The notes below the pieces were generated by a model. It was not told the DNA's origin, ran no database searches, and saw only the letters and a program-made list of their open reading frames with translations. A stretch of 64,000 nucleotides of DNA from positions 496,001 through 560,000 of the forward strand of contig NZ_UNOZ01000030.1 in assembly GCF_900536025.1 (NCBI RefSeq), in the 5' to 3' direction. Origin of the DNA: Pseudomonas reidholzensis. Its GTDB lineage: Bacteria > Pseudomonadota > Gammaproteobacteria > Pseudomonadales > Pseudomonadaceae. The translations under genes and the position numbers were made by a program. Shown here one piece after another: positions 55,711-64,000 of this stretch. The first letter of the stretch is position 1. Each line of letters begins with the position of its first letter.

Positions 55711-55730
55711 TTTATCTGATCGAAGATAAA
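55711..55730. promoter_or_regulatory. TTTATC / GATAAA inverted repeat between tpm and the dioxygenase gene
   Basis: TTTATC (55711-55716) pairs with GATAAA (55725-55730) across eight bases, in the divergent promoter region. The symmetry and T-N11-A spacing fit a LysR-type site, but no LysR gene adjoins. Confidence 0.3.
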
Positions 55731-55757
55731 CCCATCTTAACTGCCAGGACCCCCGCC

Positions 55758-56525
55758 ATGCTGCCCAGCCTGTTCATTTCCCACGGCTCACCCATGCTCG
55801 CCCTGCAACCCGGCGCCAGCGGGCCGGCGCTGGCCGCACTGGCCAACGCGCTGCCGCGCCCCGAGGCGATCGTGGTGGTGTCGGCGCACTGGGAGAGCCG
55901 TGAGCTGCGGGTGATGAGCAATCCGCAGCCGCAGACCTGGCATGACTTCCATGGTTTTCCGCCGGCGCTGTATGCCGTCGATTACCCCGCCAAGGGTGCG
56001 CCCGAGCTGGCCCGCCGGGTCAGTGAGCAACTGGTTGCCGCGGGCCTGCCGGCGCAGCTCGACCCGCAGCGGCCGTTCGACCATGGCGCCTGGGTGCCGC
56101 TGTCACTGATGTACCGCGACGCCAGCATCCCGGTGATCCAGGTGTCGCTGCCCAGCCAGGCCGGGCCAGCGTTGCAGCTGCAGGTCGGCCAGGCGCTGGC
56201 CTCACTGCGCGCGCAAGGCGTGCTGCTGATCGGTTCGGGGAGCATTACCCATAACCTTGGCGAGCTGGACTGGCATGCCGGGCCGGACACGATCGAGCCG
56301 TGGGCCCTGGCGTTTCGCGACTGGGTGGTGGAGAAGCTCAAGGCCGATGACCGCCCTGCCCTGCTCGACTATCGGCGCCAGGCGCCGCAGGCGGTGCGCA
56401 ACCATCCGAGTGACGAGCACCTGTTGCCGCTGTTCTTTGCGCTGGGGGCTGGGGACAGGCTGGGGATCGTGCACCAGGGGTTTACCCTGGGGGCGTTGGG
56501 GATGGATATCTATCGATTTGACTAA
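55758..56525 (+). CDS. class III extradiol dioxygenase family protein (LigB/DODA type)
   Basis: A 255-residue protein of the group that includes YgiD and plant DOPA 4,5-dioxygenase. Metal-ligand histidines are expected in SHGSPMLALQPG near the start, in VSAHWESRELRV, in DHGAWVPLSLMY and in SGSITHNLGEL, all present. It probably opens a catechol-type ring; the substrate cannot be fixed. The start has AGGA upstream. It is a single gene, followed by a REP pair. Confidence 0.92.
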   Translation: MLPSLFISHGSPMLALQPGASGPALAALANALPRPEAIVVVSAHWESRELRVMSNPQPQTWHDFHGFPPALYAVDYPAKGAPELARRVSEQLVAAGLPAQLDPQRPFDHGAWVPLSLMYRDASIPVIQVSLPSQAGPALQLQVGQALASLRAQGVLLIGSGSITHNLGELDWHAGPDTIEPWALAFRDWVVEKLKADDRPALLDYRRQAPQAVRNHPSDEHLLPLFFALGAGDRLGIVHQGFTLGALGMDIYRFD

Positions 56526-57078
56526 GGCTGTTCAGAGATACCGCTGGCCTCTTCGCGGGTAAACCCGCTCCCACAGGGACCGCAGTGGCCTTACGGTCAG
56601 CAGAGAACCTGTGGGAGCGGGTTTACCCGCGAAGAGGCCGGAACTGCCTATGCAAATTCTGGCGCTGACGCGCTGCACCGCCCTTATAAACCCGCGAGAG
56701 CGCAGCGATTCGCCAGCCGTTGCCCTGGCCCTTGATCTTGATCTGGCTCGTGATCTTGATCTACTGCGACTTCAGGAGGCCGAACGGAGGTCTTGCGAAG
56801 CGAGGTGACGGCCAGGAAGGCCGGCAAGGGCTGCGGGCCAGGAAGGCCCGTACAGCCCGGTCCTCGCGGGAGCAAGACCGGAGTGAGGGAACCCGTAGCG
56901 CAGCGAAGGGCCGTATGTAGGAGCAAGCGGTTTTTGGTTACTTTTTTCCAAGAAAAAAAGTGACCCGCCGTAAGGGCGGAAGGGGCCATAAGCGCCACCC
57001 CAGCAAACGGATAAGCCCCCAAACCCAGCGTAAAAAAGCCCGTGACCAGCACGGGCAAAAGCACTACCACCGCAGAAT
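56526..57078. other. gene-free stretch with a REP pair and a probable dispersed element
   Basis: After the REP pair comes about 430 bases with no credible gene. It has a GC-rich part with internal inverted repeats (near 56800-56930). A stem GGTTACTTTTTT / AAAAAAAGTGACC at 56936-56966 follows, and then more short repeats. Translated in antisense it gives phrases such as RYGFPHSGLA that I associate with a repeat common in Pseudomonas intergenic regions, so I take it as a dispersed repeat, not as a gene. Confidence 0.5.
56546..56639. repeat. REP-type inverted repeat with perfect 32-base arms
   Basis: The arm at 56546-56577 (starting GGCCTCTTCGCGGG) is the exact reverse complement of 56608-56639, with a 30-base spacer. 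It ends the dioxygenase transcript unit. Confidence 0.93.
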
Positions 57079-57351
57079 CTAGTGATCCATTTCATCCTTG
57101 ATAATCTGCCCACTGTGCGGATCGACATGGAACTCGTACTTCATGCCATCCGCCTTCATGCCCTCGCCTTCCCAATGCCCGTCGTCGGCTTCGATCTTGG
57201 TGATCTGGGTGTAACCGGCAGCTTTCAGGCTGGCCTCGGCCTGGTCCTTGCTGACCTTCCAGTCGGCCCCTGGCTGGTCGGCCCAGGCCGCACTCGCGCC
57301 CAGTGCGCCAACCATCGCCAAGCCGGTAAACAGTCGAGTCAATGCTTTCAT
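57079..57351 (-). CDS. PepSY-domain periplasmic protein
   Basis: A 90-residue protein with a signal peptide (MKALTRLFTGLAMVGALGASAAWA) and one PepSY domain (KDQAEASLKAAGYTQITKIE ending in DPHSGQIIKDEMDH). Small secreted PepSY proteins are thought to bind or restrain proteases or metals; the partner is unknown. The ATG at 57351 has AAGGACG upstream; a reading to 57462 is rejected. The next gene starts on the other strand, 270 bases away. Confidence 0.9.
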   Translation of the reverse strand: MKALTRLFTGLAMVGALGASAAWADQPGADWKVSKDQAEASLKAAGYTQITKIEADDGHWEGEGMKADGMKYEFHVDPHSGQIIKDEMDH

Positions 57352-57621
57352 CGTGAACGTCCTTTTTGCGTGAAGGTACCCATTCCGACCGAGCCGGCGC
57401 CGCGTTCGTTCAGTTGCGTTCGCGCACTCATCCGATTGTTCCAGGGCTACCCGCGCCGCCACTTACGATGGTCACATTGGGCTGTTCAAATACCCCTGCT
57501 GGCGATCCAGTAGCAAAGACACAAAGAACTCGGACGAAATGCGTCTGCAACCCTTTCGATATGCGGCGAGTGAAGGCACAATGCGTGTCCTTTTTTTGGC
57601 CGGCCTGGCCGGGGGCCTTAA

Positions 57622-58719
57622 ATGATCAAGACGCCGTATTACCTCATCGACAAACAGAAGCTGCTGGGCAACCTCGAGAAGATCGCCTACGTGCGCGAAA
57701 ACTCCGGGGCCAAGGCCCTGCTGGCACTCAAGTGCTTCGCCACCTGGTCGGTCTTCGACCTGATGCAGCAGTACATGGACGGCACCACGTCCTCCTCGCT
57801 GTACGAGCTCAAGCTCGGCCGGCAGAAGTTCGAAGGCGAAACCCACGCCTACAGCGTGGCCTGGGCCGACGACGAAATCGCAGAGATGCTGGACAACTGC
57901 GACAAGATCATCTTCAACTCGATCGGCCAGCTGCAGCGCTTTGCCGAACAGTCCGAAGGCAAGGTCCGTGGCCTGCGCGTCAACCCGCAGGTGAGCAGCT
58001 CCGACTACCTGCTGGCCGACCCGGCTCGCCCGTTCAGCCGCCTCGGCGAGTGGGACCCGGAGAAGATCGAAAAGGTCATTGGCCAGATCTCCGGCTTCAT
58101 GTTCCACAACAACTGCGAGAACGGCGACTTCAGCCTGTTCGACCAGATGCTCGCGCACATCGAAGAGCGCTTCGGCCACCTGCTGCACAAGGTCGAGTGG
58201 GTCAGCCTCGGTGGCGGCATCCATTTCACCGGCGAAGGCTATGCGCTGGACGCGTTCTGCGCGCGCCTGAAGGGCTTCTCCGAGAAGTACGGCGTGCAGG
58301 TCTACCTGGAGCCGGGCGAAGCGGCGATCACCCAGAGCGCCTCGCTCGAAGTGACCGTGCTCGACACCCTGTTCAACGGCAAGAACCTCGCCGTGGTCGA
58401 CAGCTCGATCGAAGCGCACATGCTCGACCTGCTGATCTACCGCCTCGACGCCAAGATGGCGCCCAACGACGGCGAGCACACCTACATGGTCTGCGGCAAG
58501 TCGTGCCTGGCCGGTGACATCTTCGGCGAGTATCAATTCGAGCGTCCGCTGGCCATCGGCGATCGCCTGTCGTTCGTCGACGCGGCGGGTTACACCATGG
58601 TCAAGAAAAACTGGTTCAACGGTCTGAAAATGCCGTCCATCGCGGTCAAGCAACTCGACGGCAGCGTCGAAGTGGTGCGCGAGTTCGGTTTCGAAGACTA
58701 CGTTTCCAGCCTGTCGTAA
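57622..58719 (+). CDS. nspC: carboxynorspermidine/carboxyspermidine decarboxylase
   Basis: A 365-residue PLP enzyme of the alanine-racemase-like decarboxylase fold. The PLP lysine is Lys37 in ALLALKCFATWSVF, and the C-terminal cysteine motif is CGKSCLAGDIFGEY. It decarboxylates carboxynorspermidine or carboxyspermidine, the last step of an alternative polyamine route. The gene for the preceding step follows 31 bases later, in reverse pathway order, so the two are an operon. Confidence 0.93.
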   Translation: MIKTPYYLIDKQKLLGNLEKIAYVRENSGAKALLALKCFATWSVFDLMQQYMDGTTSSSLYELKLGRQKFEGETHAYSVAWADDEIAEMLDNCDKIIFNSIGQLQRFAEQSEGKVRGLRVNPQVSSSDYLLADPARPFSRLGEWDPEKIEKVIGQISGFMFHNNCENGDFSLFDQMLAHIEERFGHLLHKVEWVSLGGGIHFTGEGYALDAFCARLKGFSEKYGVQVYLEPGEAAITQSASLEVTVLDTLFNGKNLAVVDSSIEAHMLDLLIYRLDAKMAPNDGEHTYMVCGKSCLAGDIFGEYQFERPLAIGDRLSFVDAAGYTMVKKNWFNGLKMPSIAVKQLDGSVEVVREFGFEDYVSSLS

Positions 58720-58750
58720 AACAGGCCTTTAGTAAGGAGCAAGGGATAAA

Positions 58751-59995
58751 TTGAAGAAGAACGTTCTTATCATTGGTGCAGGAGGTGTCGCCAAGGTGGT
58801 GGCCCACAAGTGCGCGCAGCATAACGACGAACTCGGTCGTATTGCCATTGCGTCGCGGAACATCTCCAAATGCCAGGCCATCATCGACAGCGTCAAGGCC
58901 AAGGGTAGCCTCAAGGTACCCGCCGACATCCAGGCCTTCTCGCTCAACGCCCTCGATGTCGAAGCGACCAAGGCACTGATCCGCGAGACCGAATCGCAGA
59001 TCGTGATCAACGTCGGCTCCGCCTTCCTCAACATGTCGGTGCTGCGCGCCTGCATCGATACCGGTGTCGCCTACCTGGACACCGCAATCCACGAAGAACC
59101 GGGCAAGATCTGCGAGACCCCGCCGTGGTATGGCAACTACGAGTGGAAACACCTCGACGAGTGCCAGGAAAAGAACATTACAGCCATTCTCGGCGTCGGT
59201 TTCGACCCGGGTGTGGTCAACAGCTATGCCGCACTGGCACAGCAGCAGTATTTCGACCAGATTGACTCGATCGACATCCTCGACGTCAACGCTGGCTCGC
59301 ACGGCAAGTACTTCGCCACCAACTTCGACCCGGAAATCAACTTCCGCGAGTTTACCGGTCAAGTCTGGAGCTGGCAGAACAGCCAGTGGACCAGCAACAC
59401 CATGTTCGAGGTCAAGCGCACCGACGACTTGCCGGTCGTGGGTTCGCAGAACCTGTACCTGACCGGTCACGACGAAGTGCACTCGCTGTCGAAGAACCTC
59501 GGCGTGCCGAACGTGCGCTTCTGGATGAGCTTCGGCGAGCACTACATCAATGTGTTCACCGTGCTGAAAAACCTCGGCCTGCTCTCCGAGCAACCGGTGA
59601 AGACCGCCGAAGGGCTGGAAGTGGTGCCGTTGAAAGTGGTCAAGGCCGTGCTGCCTGACCCGTCCTCGCTGGCACCGGGCTACACCGGCAAGACCTGCAT
59701 CGGTGACCTGGTCAAGGGCACCAAGAATGGCCAGCCGCGCGAAGTGTTCATCTACAACGTAGCTGACCACGAAGAGGCCTACGCCGAGACCGACAGCCAG
59801 GGCATCTCCTACACCGCGGGCGTACCGCCAGTGGCTGCCGCCCTGCTGGTCGCACGCGGTCAGTGGGACGTGCAGCGCATGGCCAACGTCGAGGAGCTGC
59901 CGGCTGAGCCGTTCCTCAAGGCGCTGGACGTGATGGGCCTGCCGACCCGCATCAAGGATGAAAAAGGCGATCGTCCGTGGGACGCTGAAGCCTAA
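58751..59995 (+). CDS. carboxynorspermidine/carboxyspermidine synthase (saccharopine dehydrogenase family)
   Basis: A 414-residue NAD(P)H enzyme. The Rossmann motif is VLIIGAGGVAKVVAHK (residues 5-20). The domain resembles saccharopine dehydrogenase, with IHEEPGKICETPPWYG and FDPGVVNSYAAL typical of the CASDH branch. It condenses aspartate semialdehyde with a diamine. The start is a TTG with AAGGAG ten bases upstream. A strong terminator follows. Confidence 0.92.
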   Translation: MKKNVLIIGAGGVAKVVAHKCAQHNDELGRIAIASRNISKCQAIIDSVKAKGSLKVPADIQAFSLNALDVEATKALIRETESQIVINVGSAFLNMSVLRACIDTGVAYLDTAIHEEPGKICETPPWYGNYEWKHLDECQEKNITAILGVGFDPGVVNSYAALAQQQYFDQIDSIDILDVNAGSHGKYFATNFDPEINFREFTGQVWSWQNSQWTSNTMFEVKRTDDLPVVGSQNLYLTGHDEVHSLSKNLGVPNVRFWMSFGEHYINVFTVLKNLGLLSEQPVKTAEGLEVVPLKVVKAVLPDPSSLAPGYTGKTCIGDLVKGTKNGQPREVFIYNVADHEEAYAETDSQGISYTAGVPPVAAALLVARGQWDVQRMANVEELPAEPFLKALDVMGLPTRIKDEKGDRPWDAEA

Positions 59996-60003
59996 GCAAC
60001 ACC

Positions 60004-60034
60004 CAGAAGGGGCGCCATCATGGCGCCCCTTCTG
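60004..60034. terminator. stem-loop terminator after the carboxynorspermidine operon
   Basis: AGAAGGGGCGCCA (60005-60017) pairs perfectly with TGGCGCCCCTTCT (60021-60033) over three bases, between convergent genes. There is only a short T-run, but it would stop transcripts from both sides. Confidence 0.85.
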
Positions 60035-60054
60035 CATTGTGTGGGGGTTGCCGG

Positions 60055-61095
60055 CTACTTGCGCGCCTCCAAAATCAGATTGAACGGCGTCTGCGTCGCC
60101 CGCCGAAACCGCGTGAACCCTGCCTCTTCGAACACCGCCCTGAGCCTGGCTTCCCCCGCCTGCGCGCCCAACCCCACTTCCTGAGACAACGAATTCGGCG
60201 TGCAGATAAACGTCGAAGCGGCGTAGAACAAGCGCCCGACCAGGTTGATATTGGCGTCCAGCGAGTCTTCGGCATAAGGCTCGACCAGCATCACCGTGCC
60301 GTCGTCCTTCAGCGCATGATAGGCGTGCCGCGCCGCACCCACCGGGTCGCCCATGTCATGCAGGCAGTCAAAGAAGCACACCAGGTCATGGTCATGGCCG
60401 GGGTAGTTCTTCGCGGTCCCCTGCTCGAAGGCCACCTGCCCTTCTGCACCAGCCTCGCTGGCACGTTGCCGGGCGGTGCTGATCGAGGGCGCGTGGTAGT
60501 CGTAGCCGGTGAACCGCGAAGCCGGAAACGCCTGGGCCATGACCAGGGTCGAGGCGCCATGGCCACAACCGACATCGGCCACCTTGGCGCCCGTCTGCAG
60601 CTTGTCGACCACGCCGTCCAACGCCGGTAGCCACTCGGCCACCAGAAACGTTCGATAGCCCGGCCGGAAGAACCGCTCGGTGCCGCTGAACATGCACGGA
60701 TGGTGATCGCCCCAGGCCAGCCCACCGTCCCCGCGCATGGCCGCCAGCAGCTTGTCCTTGTCGTGGAACAGCGCCGCCACCACCGACGCCCCGCCGGGCA
60801 TGTAAACGGGTGACGCCTCGATGGCCAGGGCCATGGCCTGCTCCTCGGGCAGTACGAAGCGGCCATCCAGGTGCTGCATGTAGCCCGATGCCGCCTGGCC
60901 GTTGAGCCATTCGCGTACCAGCCGTGGATGACAGCCGGTCTTCTCGGCCAGCGCCTCCGGGGTGGTCGGCTGGCTGTCGGCCATGGCCCGGTACAGCCCC
61001 AGCTCATCGCCGAGAATGACGTTGGCCAGGGTCGCCGCAGCGCCCATGTCGCCCACCAGCTTGCCCATGAAATCTTGCAGCTTTGCCTCGTCCAT
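60055..61095 (-). CDS. class I SAM-dependent methyltransferase
   Basis: A 346-residue protein. The first ~80 residues are a winged-helix-like domain (ALAEKTGCHPRLVREWLNGQAASGYM), usual in methyltransferases of the O-methyltransferase/UbiE-like group. The SAM site is VADVGCGHGASTLVMA near residue 184. AGGAGGT upstream supports the start at 61095; a reading to 61209 is rejected. The substrate is not predictable. Confidence 0.85.
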   Translation of the reverse strand: MDEAKLQDFMGKLVGDMGAAATLANVILGDELGLYRAMADSQPTTPEALAEKTGCHPRLVREWLNGQAASGYMQHLDGRFVLPEEQAMALAIEASPVYMPGGASVVAALFHDKDKLLAAMRGDGGLAWGDHHPCMFSGTERFFRPGYRTFLVAEWLPALDGVVDKLQTGAKVADVGCGHGASTLVMAQAFPASRFTGYDYHAPSISTARQRASEAGAEGQVAFEQGTAKNYPGHDHDLVCFFDCLHDMGDPVGAARHAYHALKDDGTVMLVEPYAEDSLDANINLVGRLFYAASTFICTPNSLSQEVGLGAQAGEARLRAVFEEAGFTRFRRATQTPFNLILEARK

Positions 61096-61351
61096 GACCT
61101 GACCTCCTCTGCGCGAAGGCCACCGTCGGCGGGGAAGCCTCCACTGCGAACGGCTGCAGGCGGTGGTCGGATGGATGATTGAAGCGCCCTGCTGCCGCTT
61201 GAGAGGCACCAGGCCGGGTATACAAGTCTAGCCTCCGGGTGGCAGCGGCGCGCCGCTGTCGGATAGACGCACCGCCCTGCCTGCGCTATCTTGCCGGCGC
61301 TCGCACCCGACCGACCATCTCACCCCCCAGGTGCAACAAAGGACTGCCTCA

Positions 61352-61849
61352 ATGCCTCAGGTTCTGCAAAGCCGCTACGTCGCCGTGCTCATCGGTTTCG
61401 CCTTCGTCTTCCTCGACCAGTGGGTCAAGCTGCTCGCCCTCGCGGGCTTGCAGGCGCAGAGCTTCACCTTCGGCAACAGCCTCGCCTGGCTGGACGTCGC
61501 CCTCAGCCTCAACCCCGGTGCCTTCCTCAGCCTGGGTGCCAACCTGGCCCCCGGCCTCAAGCAACTGATCTTCGTCGTGGCGGTGGGCGTGGCCTGCTGC
61601 TGGGCGATCGGCTGGGCCCTGTCGCGTTGGACGCAGACCCCGGCCAAGGCGGCTGCGGCGTACTTCATCGCACTGGGTGGCGTGTCCAACCTGATTGATC
61701 GGGTGTTTCGTGAAGGGCACGTGGTGGATTACCTGGTGCTCAACCTCGGCCAACTGCACACCGGCGTGTTCAACATCGCCGACATCGCCATCATGGCGGG
61801 CGCCGCTGTGCTGGCACTGGACGGCCTGAAGCGCCCAGTCAAGGCCTGA
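61352..61849 (+). CDS. LspA-family (signal peptidase II) protein, probable paralogue
   Basis: A 165-residue inner-membrane protein with four membrane segments. Both aspartates expected of the lipoprotein signal peptidase active site are present: Asp116 in SNLIDRV and Asp144 in FNIADIAI, with LNPGAFLSLG matching the conserved N-terminal loop. The canonical lspA normally sits with ileS-ribF in Pseudomonas; here it is alone, so this is probably a second copy. It could cleave a subset of lipoproteins. Confidence 0.85.
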   Translation: MPQVLQSRYVAVLIGFAFVFLDQWVKLLALAGLQAQSFTFGNSLAWLDVALSLNPGAFLSLGANLAPGLKQLIFVVAVGVACCWAIGWALSRWTQTPAKAAAAYFIALGGVSNLIDRVFREGHVVDYLVLNLGQLHTGVFNIADIAIMAGAAVLALDGLKRPVKA

Positions 61850-61982
61850 GAATCGGCCCTCTCCACCCTGGGAGGAAAAGGACTACGCGGTGAAGCGAAA
61901 ACGCTCGCATTGGCTCGGCCCATTCCGAAGAACCCAACCGTTAGCATAGGCAACTCGATAACGTGCCCCTATGTGATGACCC

Positions 61983-62531
61983 ATGGACGGACAGCAACTC
62001 GCCGAGCTGATCGGCCTCAAGCACGCAGCACGTGATCAAGTCGCAGTGGAGTTGGGCCACACCAACAACGCCCTTTGCCAGCGCTTACGCATCGGCGAAA
62101 TCGACGAAGGCGCAATCACTGCCCACGAATCCTGGCACCCGGCCCCCCATGATTTCGGTTGGGGCCGCGTATTGAAGTGGAAGGGAAGATTGGCACATGC
62201 GAGTGCCCTCGACATCGCAGTTTGGCACGACAACCAACTGGCGGGTATGTGTTGGGCTTCCCCACAAGGGAGCAAGCAAAAGATCATGGTGCTCTACCTG
62301 CAGCGCAACCCTGACGCCAGTCTGGCAACCCGAGGCTACATTGCCCCGCTGTGCCTCAGCGCCGTGCGCTACTACGCCTGGATGCTCGGTTTGAGATGGG
62401 TCGTGGTGAGGGATCCACTGCCCGAGGCCAGGCAAGCCTATCAACTTGACGGTTTCACCCAGGTGAAAGGCATCGGCCTTGCCTACGACTTGTCCCGTGA
62501 CTATGCTGGACCCGACCACAAGGACTACTGA
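61983..62531 (+). CDS. hypothetical protein, possibly GNAT-like
   Basis: A 182-residue protein (MDGQQLAELIGLKHAARDQ to YAGPDHKDY). A central pattern of alternating strands and helices (ALDIAVWHDNQLAGMCWAS, KIMVLYLQRNP, AVRYYAWMLGLRWVVVRDP) recalls the acetyltransferase fold, but I see no clear acetyl-CoA loop. I could find no convincing ribosome site before the ATG, so the start is uncertain. It is followed by a small gene one base later; the two probably form a unit. Confidence 0.65.
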   Translation: MDGQQLAELIGLKHAARDQVAVELGHTNNALCQRLRIGEIDEGAITAHESWHPAPHDFGWGRVLKWKGRLAHASALDIAVWHDNQLAGMCWASPQGSKQKIMVLYLQRNPDASLATRGYIAPLCLSAVRYYAWMLGLRWVVVRDPLPEARQAYQLDGFTQVKGIGLAYDLSRDYAGPDHKDY

Positions 62532-62532
62532 C

Positions 62533-62730
62533 ATGGCCTATCCATCCTGCGATTTGAGCGCTGAAGTCGCCAAATTCAAGGCAATTGCCGCACAAAAAAT
62601 GGCGCGAATGCGCCATTCCGCTCAGTACCACAGCTTCCTCAACGACGCCGCCATCGGCGCGTTCAGCAAGGTCGATGGCTGCGATTACGCGGGCCACACT
62701 TCGCGTGCCGACAAATCCACTTCTGCCTGA
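62533..62730 (+). CDS. small hypothetical protein
   Basis: A 65-residue protein starting MAYPSCDLSAEVAKFK with AAGGA eight bases upstream. It is helical and basic in the middle (QKMARMRHSAQYHSFLNDAA) with no membrane segment. It starts one base after the stop of the preceding gene, so they are coupled. The short length makes it hard to place in a family. Confidence 0.6.
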   Translation: MAYPSCDLSAEVAKFKAIAAQKMARMRHSAQYHSFLNDAAIGAFSKVDGCDYAGHTSRADKSTSA

Positions 62731-62763
62731 TCCACCAAGCGCGGCAGATGAGGCGACATCCTC

Positions 62764-62802
62764 GGCTCCAGCGCGGCTGACCGAGCCAGCCGCGCTGGAG
62801 CC
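62764..62802. terminator. long stem-loop between the small gene and mqo
   Basis: GGCTCCAGCGCGGCT pairs perfectly with AGCCGCGCTGGAGCC over nine bases. It lies in the 80-base convergent gap, probably ending both transcripts, although no T-run follows. Confidence 0.65.
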
Positions 62803-62810
62803 GCGATCAT

Positions 62811-64000
62811 TCAGGGGGTGGTTGCCGGCACCGCCGCGCTGACCGGTGCCGGTACGGCCAACTGCAGCACCTCATTGGTATACGCCCACTCCTTCTCGAC
62901 CTGATCCGGATGATCGTTCAGGCGCATCCCGTACGACGGAATGATCTCGCGCAGTTTCGCCTGCCACGGCGCCGAGGCCATCTTGTCCTTGAACACCTTC
63001 TGCATCAGATCAAGCATGATCGGCGGCGCCGTCGAAGCGCCCGGCGAGGCGCCGAGCAAACCGGCGATGCTGCCGTCCTTGGCCGCCACCACCTCGGTGC
63101 CGAGCTTGAGCACGCCGCCCTGGTCGTTGTCCTTCTTGATGATCTGCACCCGCTGCCCCGCCTGCCACAGGCGCCAGTCTTCCTGCTTGGCATTGGGGAA
63201 GTAGGTCTTCAGCGCGTCGAAGCGATCAGCGTCGGACTGCAGCACCTGGCCGACCAGGTACTGCACCAGGTCGAACTCGCGCACGCCGACCCGCACCATC
63301 GGCCAGACGTTGTGGGTCGACATGCTGCCGAACAGGTCCAGCAGCGAGCCTTCCTTGAGGAACTTGGTGGAGAACGTGGCAAACGGGCCAAACAGGATCA
63401 CCTGCTTGCCATCGAGCACCCGCGTATCCAGGTGCGGCACCGACATCGGCGGCGCGCCGGTCGAGGCGATACCGTAGGCCTTGGCCATGTGCCGCTTGGC
63501 GATGGCCGGGTTGTCGGTGACCAGGAACGAGCCGCCGACCGGGAAGCCGGCATAGTCCTTGGCCTCGTCGATACCGGCCTTCTGCAGCAGCGGCAACGCC
63601 GCGCCACCGGCGCCGATGAACAGAAACTTGGTGTCGGTGGCGGCCTTGCTGCCATCCTTGAGGTGCTTGTACTCGACGTGCCACGAGCCATCGTCGTTAC
63701 GGCTGATGTCCTCGACTTCGGACGACAGCTGCAGGTCGAAATTCGGCCGGCTTTTCAGGTAGCCCACATACTGCCGGGTGATCTCGCCAAAGTTGACGTC
63801 GGTGCCGATCGGCGTCCAGGTCGCCGCGAGCTTCTGGTTGGGGTCGCGCCCTTCCATCATCAGCGGCACCCATTGCTTGATCTGAGCCGGGTCCTCGGAA
63901 TACTGCATGGGGCGGAACAACGGGCTGGCCTGCAGCGCGTCGTAGCGTTTCTTGAGGAAGCGAATGTTGTCGTCGCCCCAGACGAAGCTCATGTGCGGGG
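62811..64000 (-). CDS. mqo: malate:quinone oxidoreductase (5' end beyond the window)
   Basis: The window holds the C-terminal ~396 codons; the frame is open to the right edge (reading PHMSFVWG there). It oxidises malate to oxaloacetate and passes electrons to the quinone pool at the inner membrane. FAD-enzyme motifs of the family are present (KFLFIGAGGAALPLLQKAG, FGPFATFSTKFLKEGSLLD, LGASPGASTAPPIM). The end has an alanine/proline-rich tail (VPAPVSAAVPATTP). Confidence 0.95.
   Translation of the reverse strand, partial: PHMSFVWGDDNIRFLKKRYDALQASPLFRPMQYSEDPAQIKQWVPLMMEGRDPNQKLAATWTPIGTDVNFGEITRQYVGYLKSRPNFDLQLSSEVEDISRNDDGSWHVEYKHLKDGSKAATDTKFLFIGAGGAALPLLQKAGIDEAKDYAGFPVGGSFLVTDNPAIAKRHMAKAYGIASTGAPPMSVPHLDTRVLDGKQVILFGPFATFSTKFLKEGSLLDLFGSMSTHNVWPMVRVGVREFDLVQYLVGQVLQSDADRFDALKTYFPNAKQEDWRLWQAGQRVQIIKKDNDQGGVLKLGTEVVAAKDGSIAGLLGASPGASTAPPIMLDLMQKVFKDKMASAPWQAKLREIIPSYGMRLNDHPDQVEKEWAYTNEVLQLAVPAPVSAAVPATTP

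Noticed and set aside
56684..57070. A 128-codon leftward frame in the gap before the PepSY gene.
   Set aside because: It lies over inverted repeats and has an odd mixture of hydrophobic and basic runs with no ribosome site; I take it as part of a dispersed repeat.

Overview
The window is high-GC chromosomal DNA whose gene content and order (exbB-exbD-lpxK-kdsB, fadE, msrB-gpx, an alaA-type aminotransferase, htpX, tpm, the carboxynorspermidine genes, malate:quinone oxidoreductase) point to a Pseudomonas of the P. putida group. The species is inferred from gene content only. Inverted REP elements of the pseudomonad type lie between many genes.

Left arm, 1-11.9 kb: a leftward, tightly overlapping envelope operon (exbB, exbD, lpxK, a Trm112-like zinc-ribbon protein, kdsB, low-molecular-weight phosphatase) supplies LPS inner-core and lipid A enzymes and an energy-coupling pair. 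After it come comEC, a DUF2062 membrane protein, an ABC-2 exporter pair, a glutathione S-transferase, fadE and a small PA2817-like protein. From 12.3 to 17.4 kb there is a four-gene chaperone-usher fimbrial operon (subunit, chaperone, usher, tip adhesin) behind an AT-rich leader.

Centre, 17.4-45.8 kb: an accessory block. Two RHS/YD-repeat genes point away from each other at its ends. Between them a leftward run of five genes encodes four paralogues whose N-terminal module looks like the P-47/OrfX (TULIP) proteins of botulinum-type gene clusters, followed by Ig-like modules, and one protein of a second Ig-like family. To the right of the second RHS gene are two more members of that second family, with a pertactin-like autotransporter between them. 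The 5' ends of the two RHS genes are nearly identical and inverted, so they bracket a 13-kb segment that could invert. The right RHS gene is split by a frameshift, and the left one lacks the RHS core and any C-terminal toxin. A conserved motif of about 22 bp precedes at least three genes of the block. I think this block is the undescribed system.

Right arm, 45.8-64 kb: five tRNA genes (Gly, Glu) transcribed leftward from a clear stable-RNA promoter, then housekeeping genes: an anchored coiled-coil protein, free-methionine-sulfoxide reductase and a DUF815 ATPase, a hybrid sensor kinase, msrB-gpx, the aminotransferase, htpX, tpm, a LigB/DODA-type dioxygenase, a PepSY protein, nspC with carboxynorspermidine synthase, a methyltransferase, an LspA paralogue, two small unknowns, and a 5'-truncated mqo at the edge.
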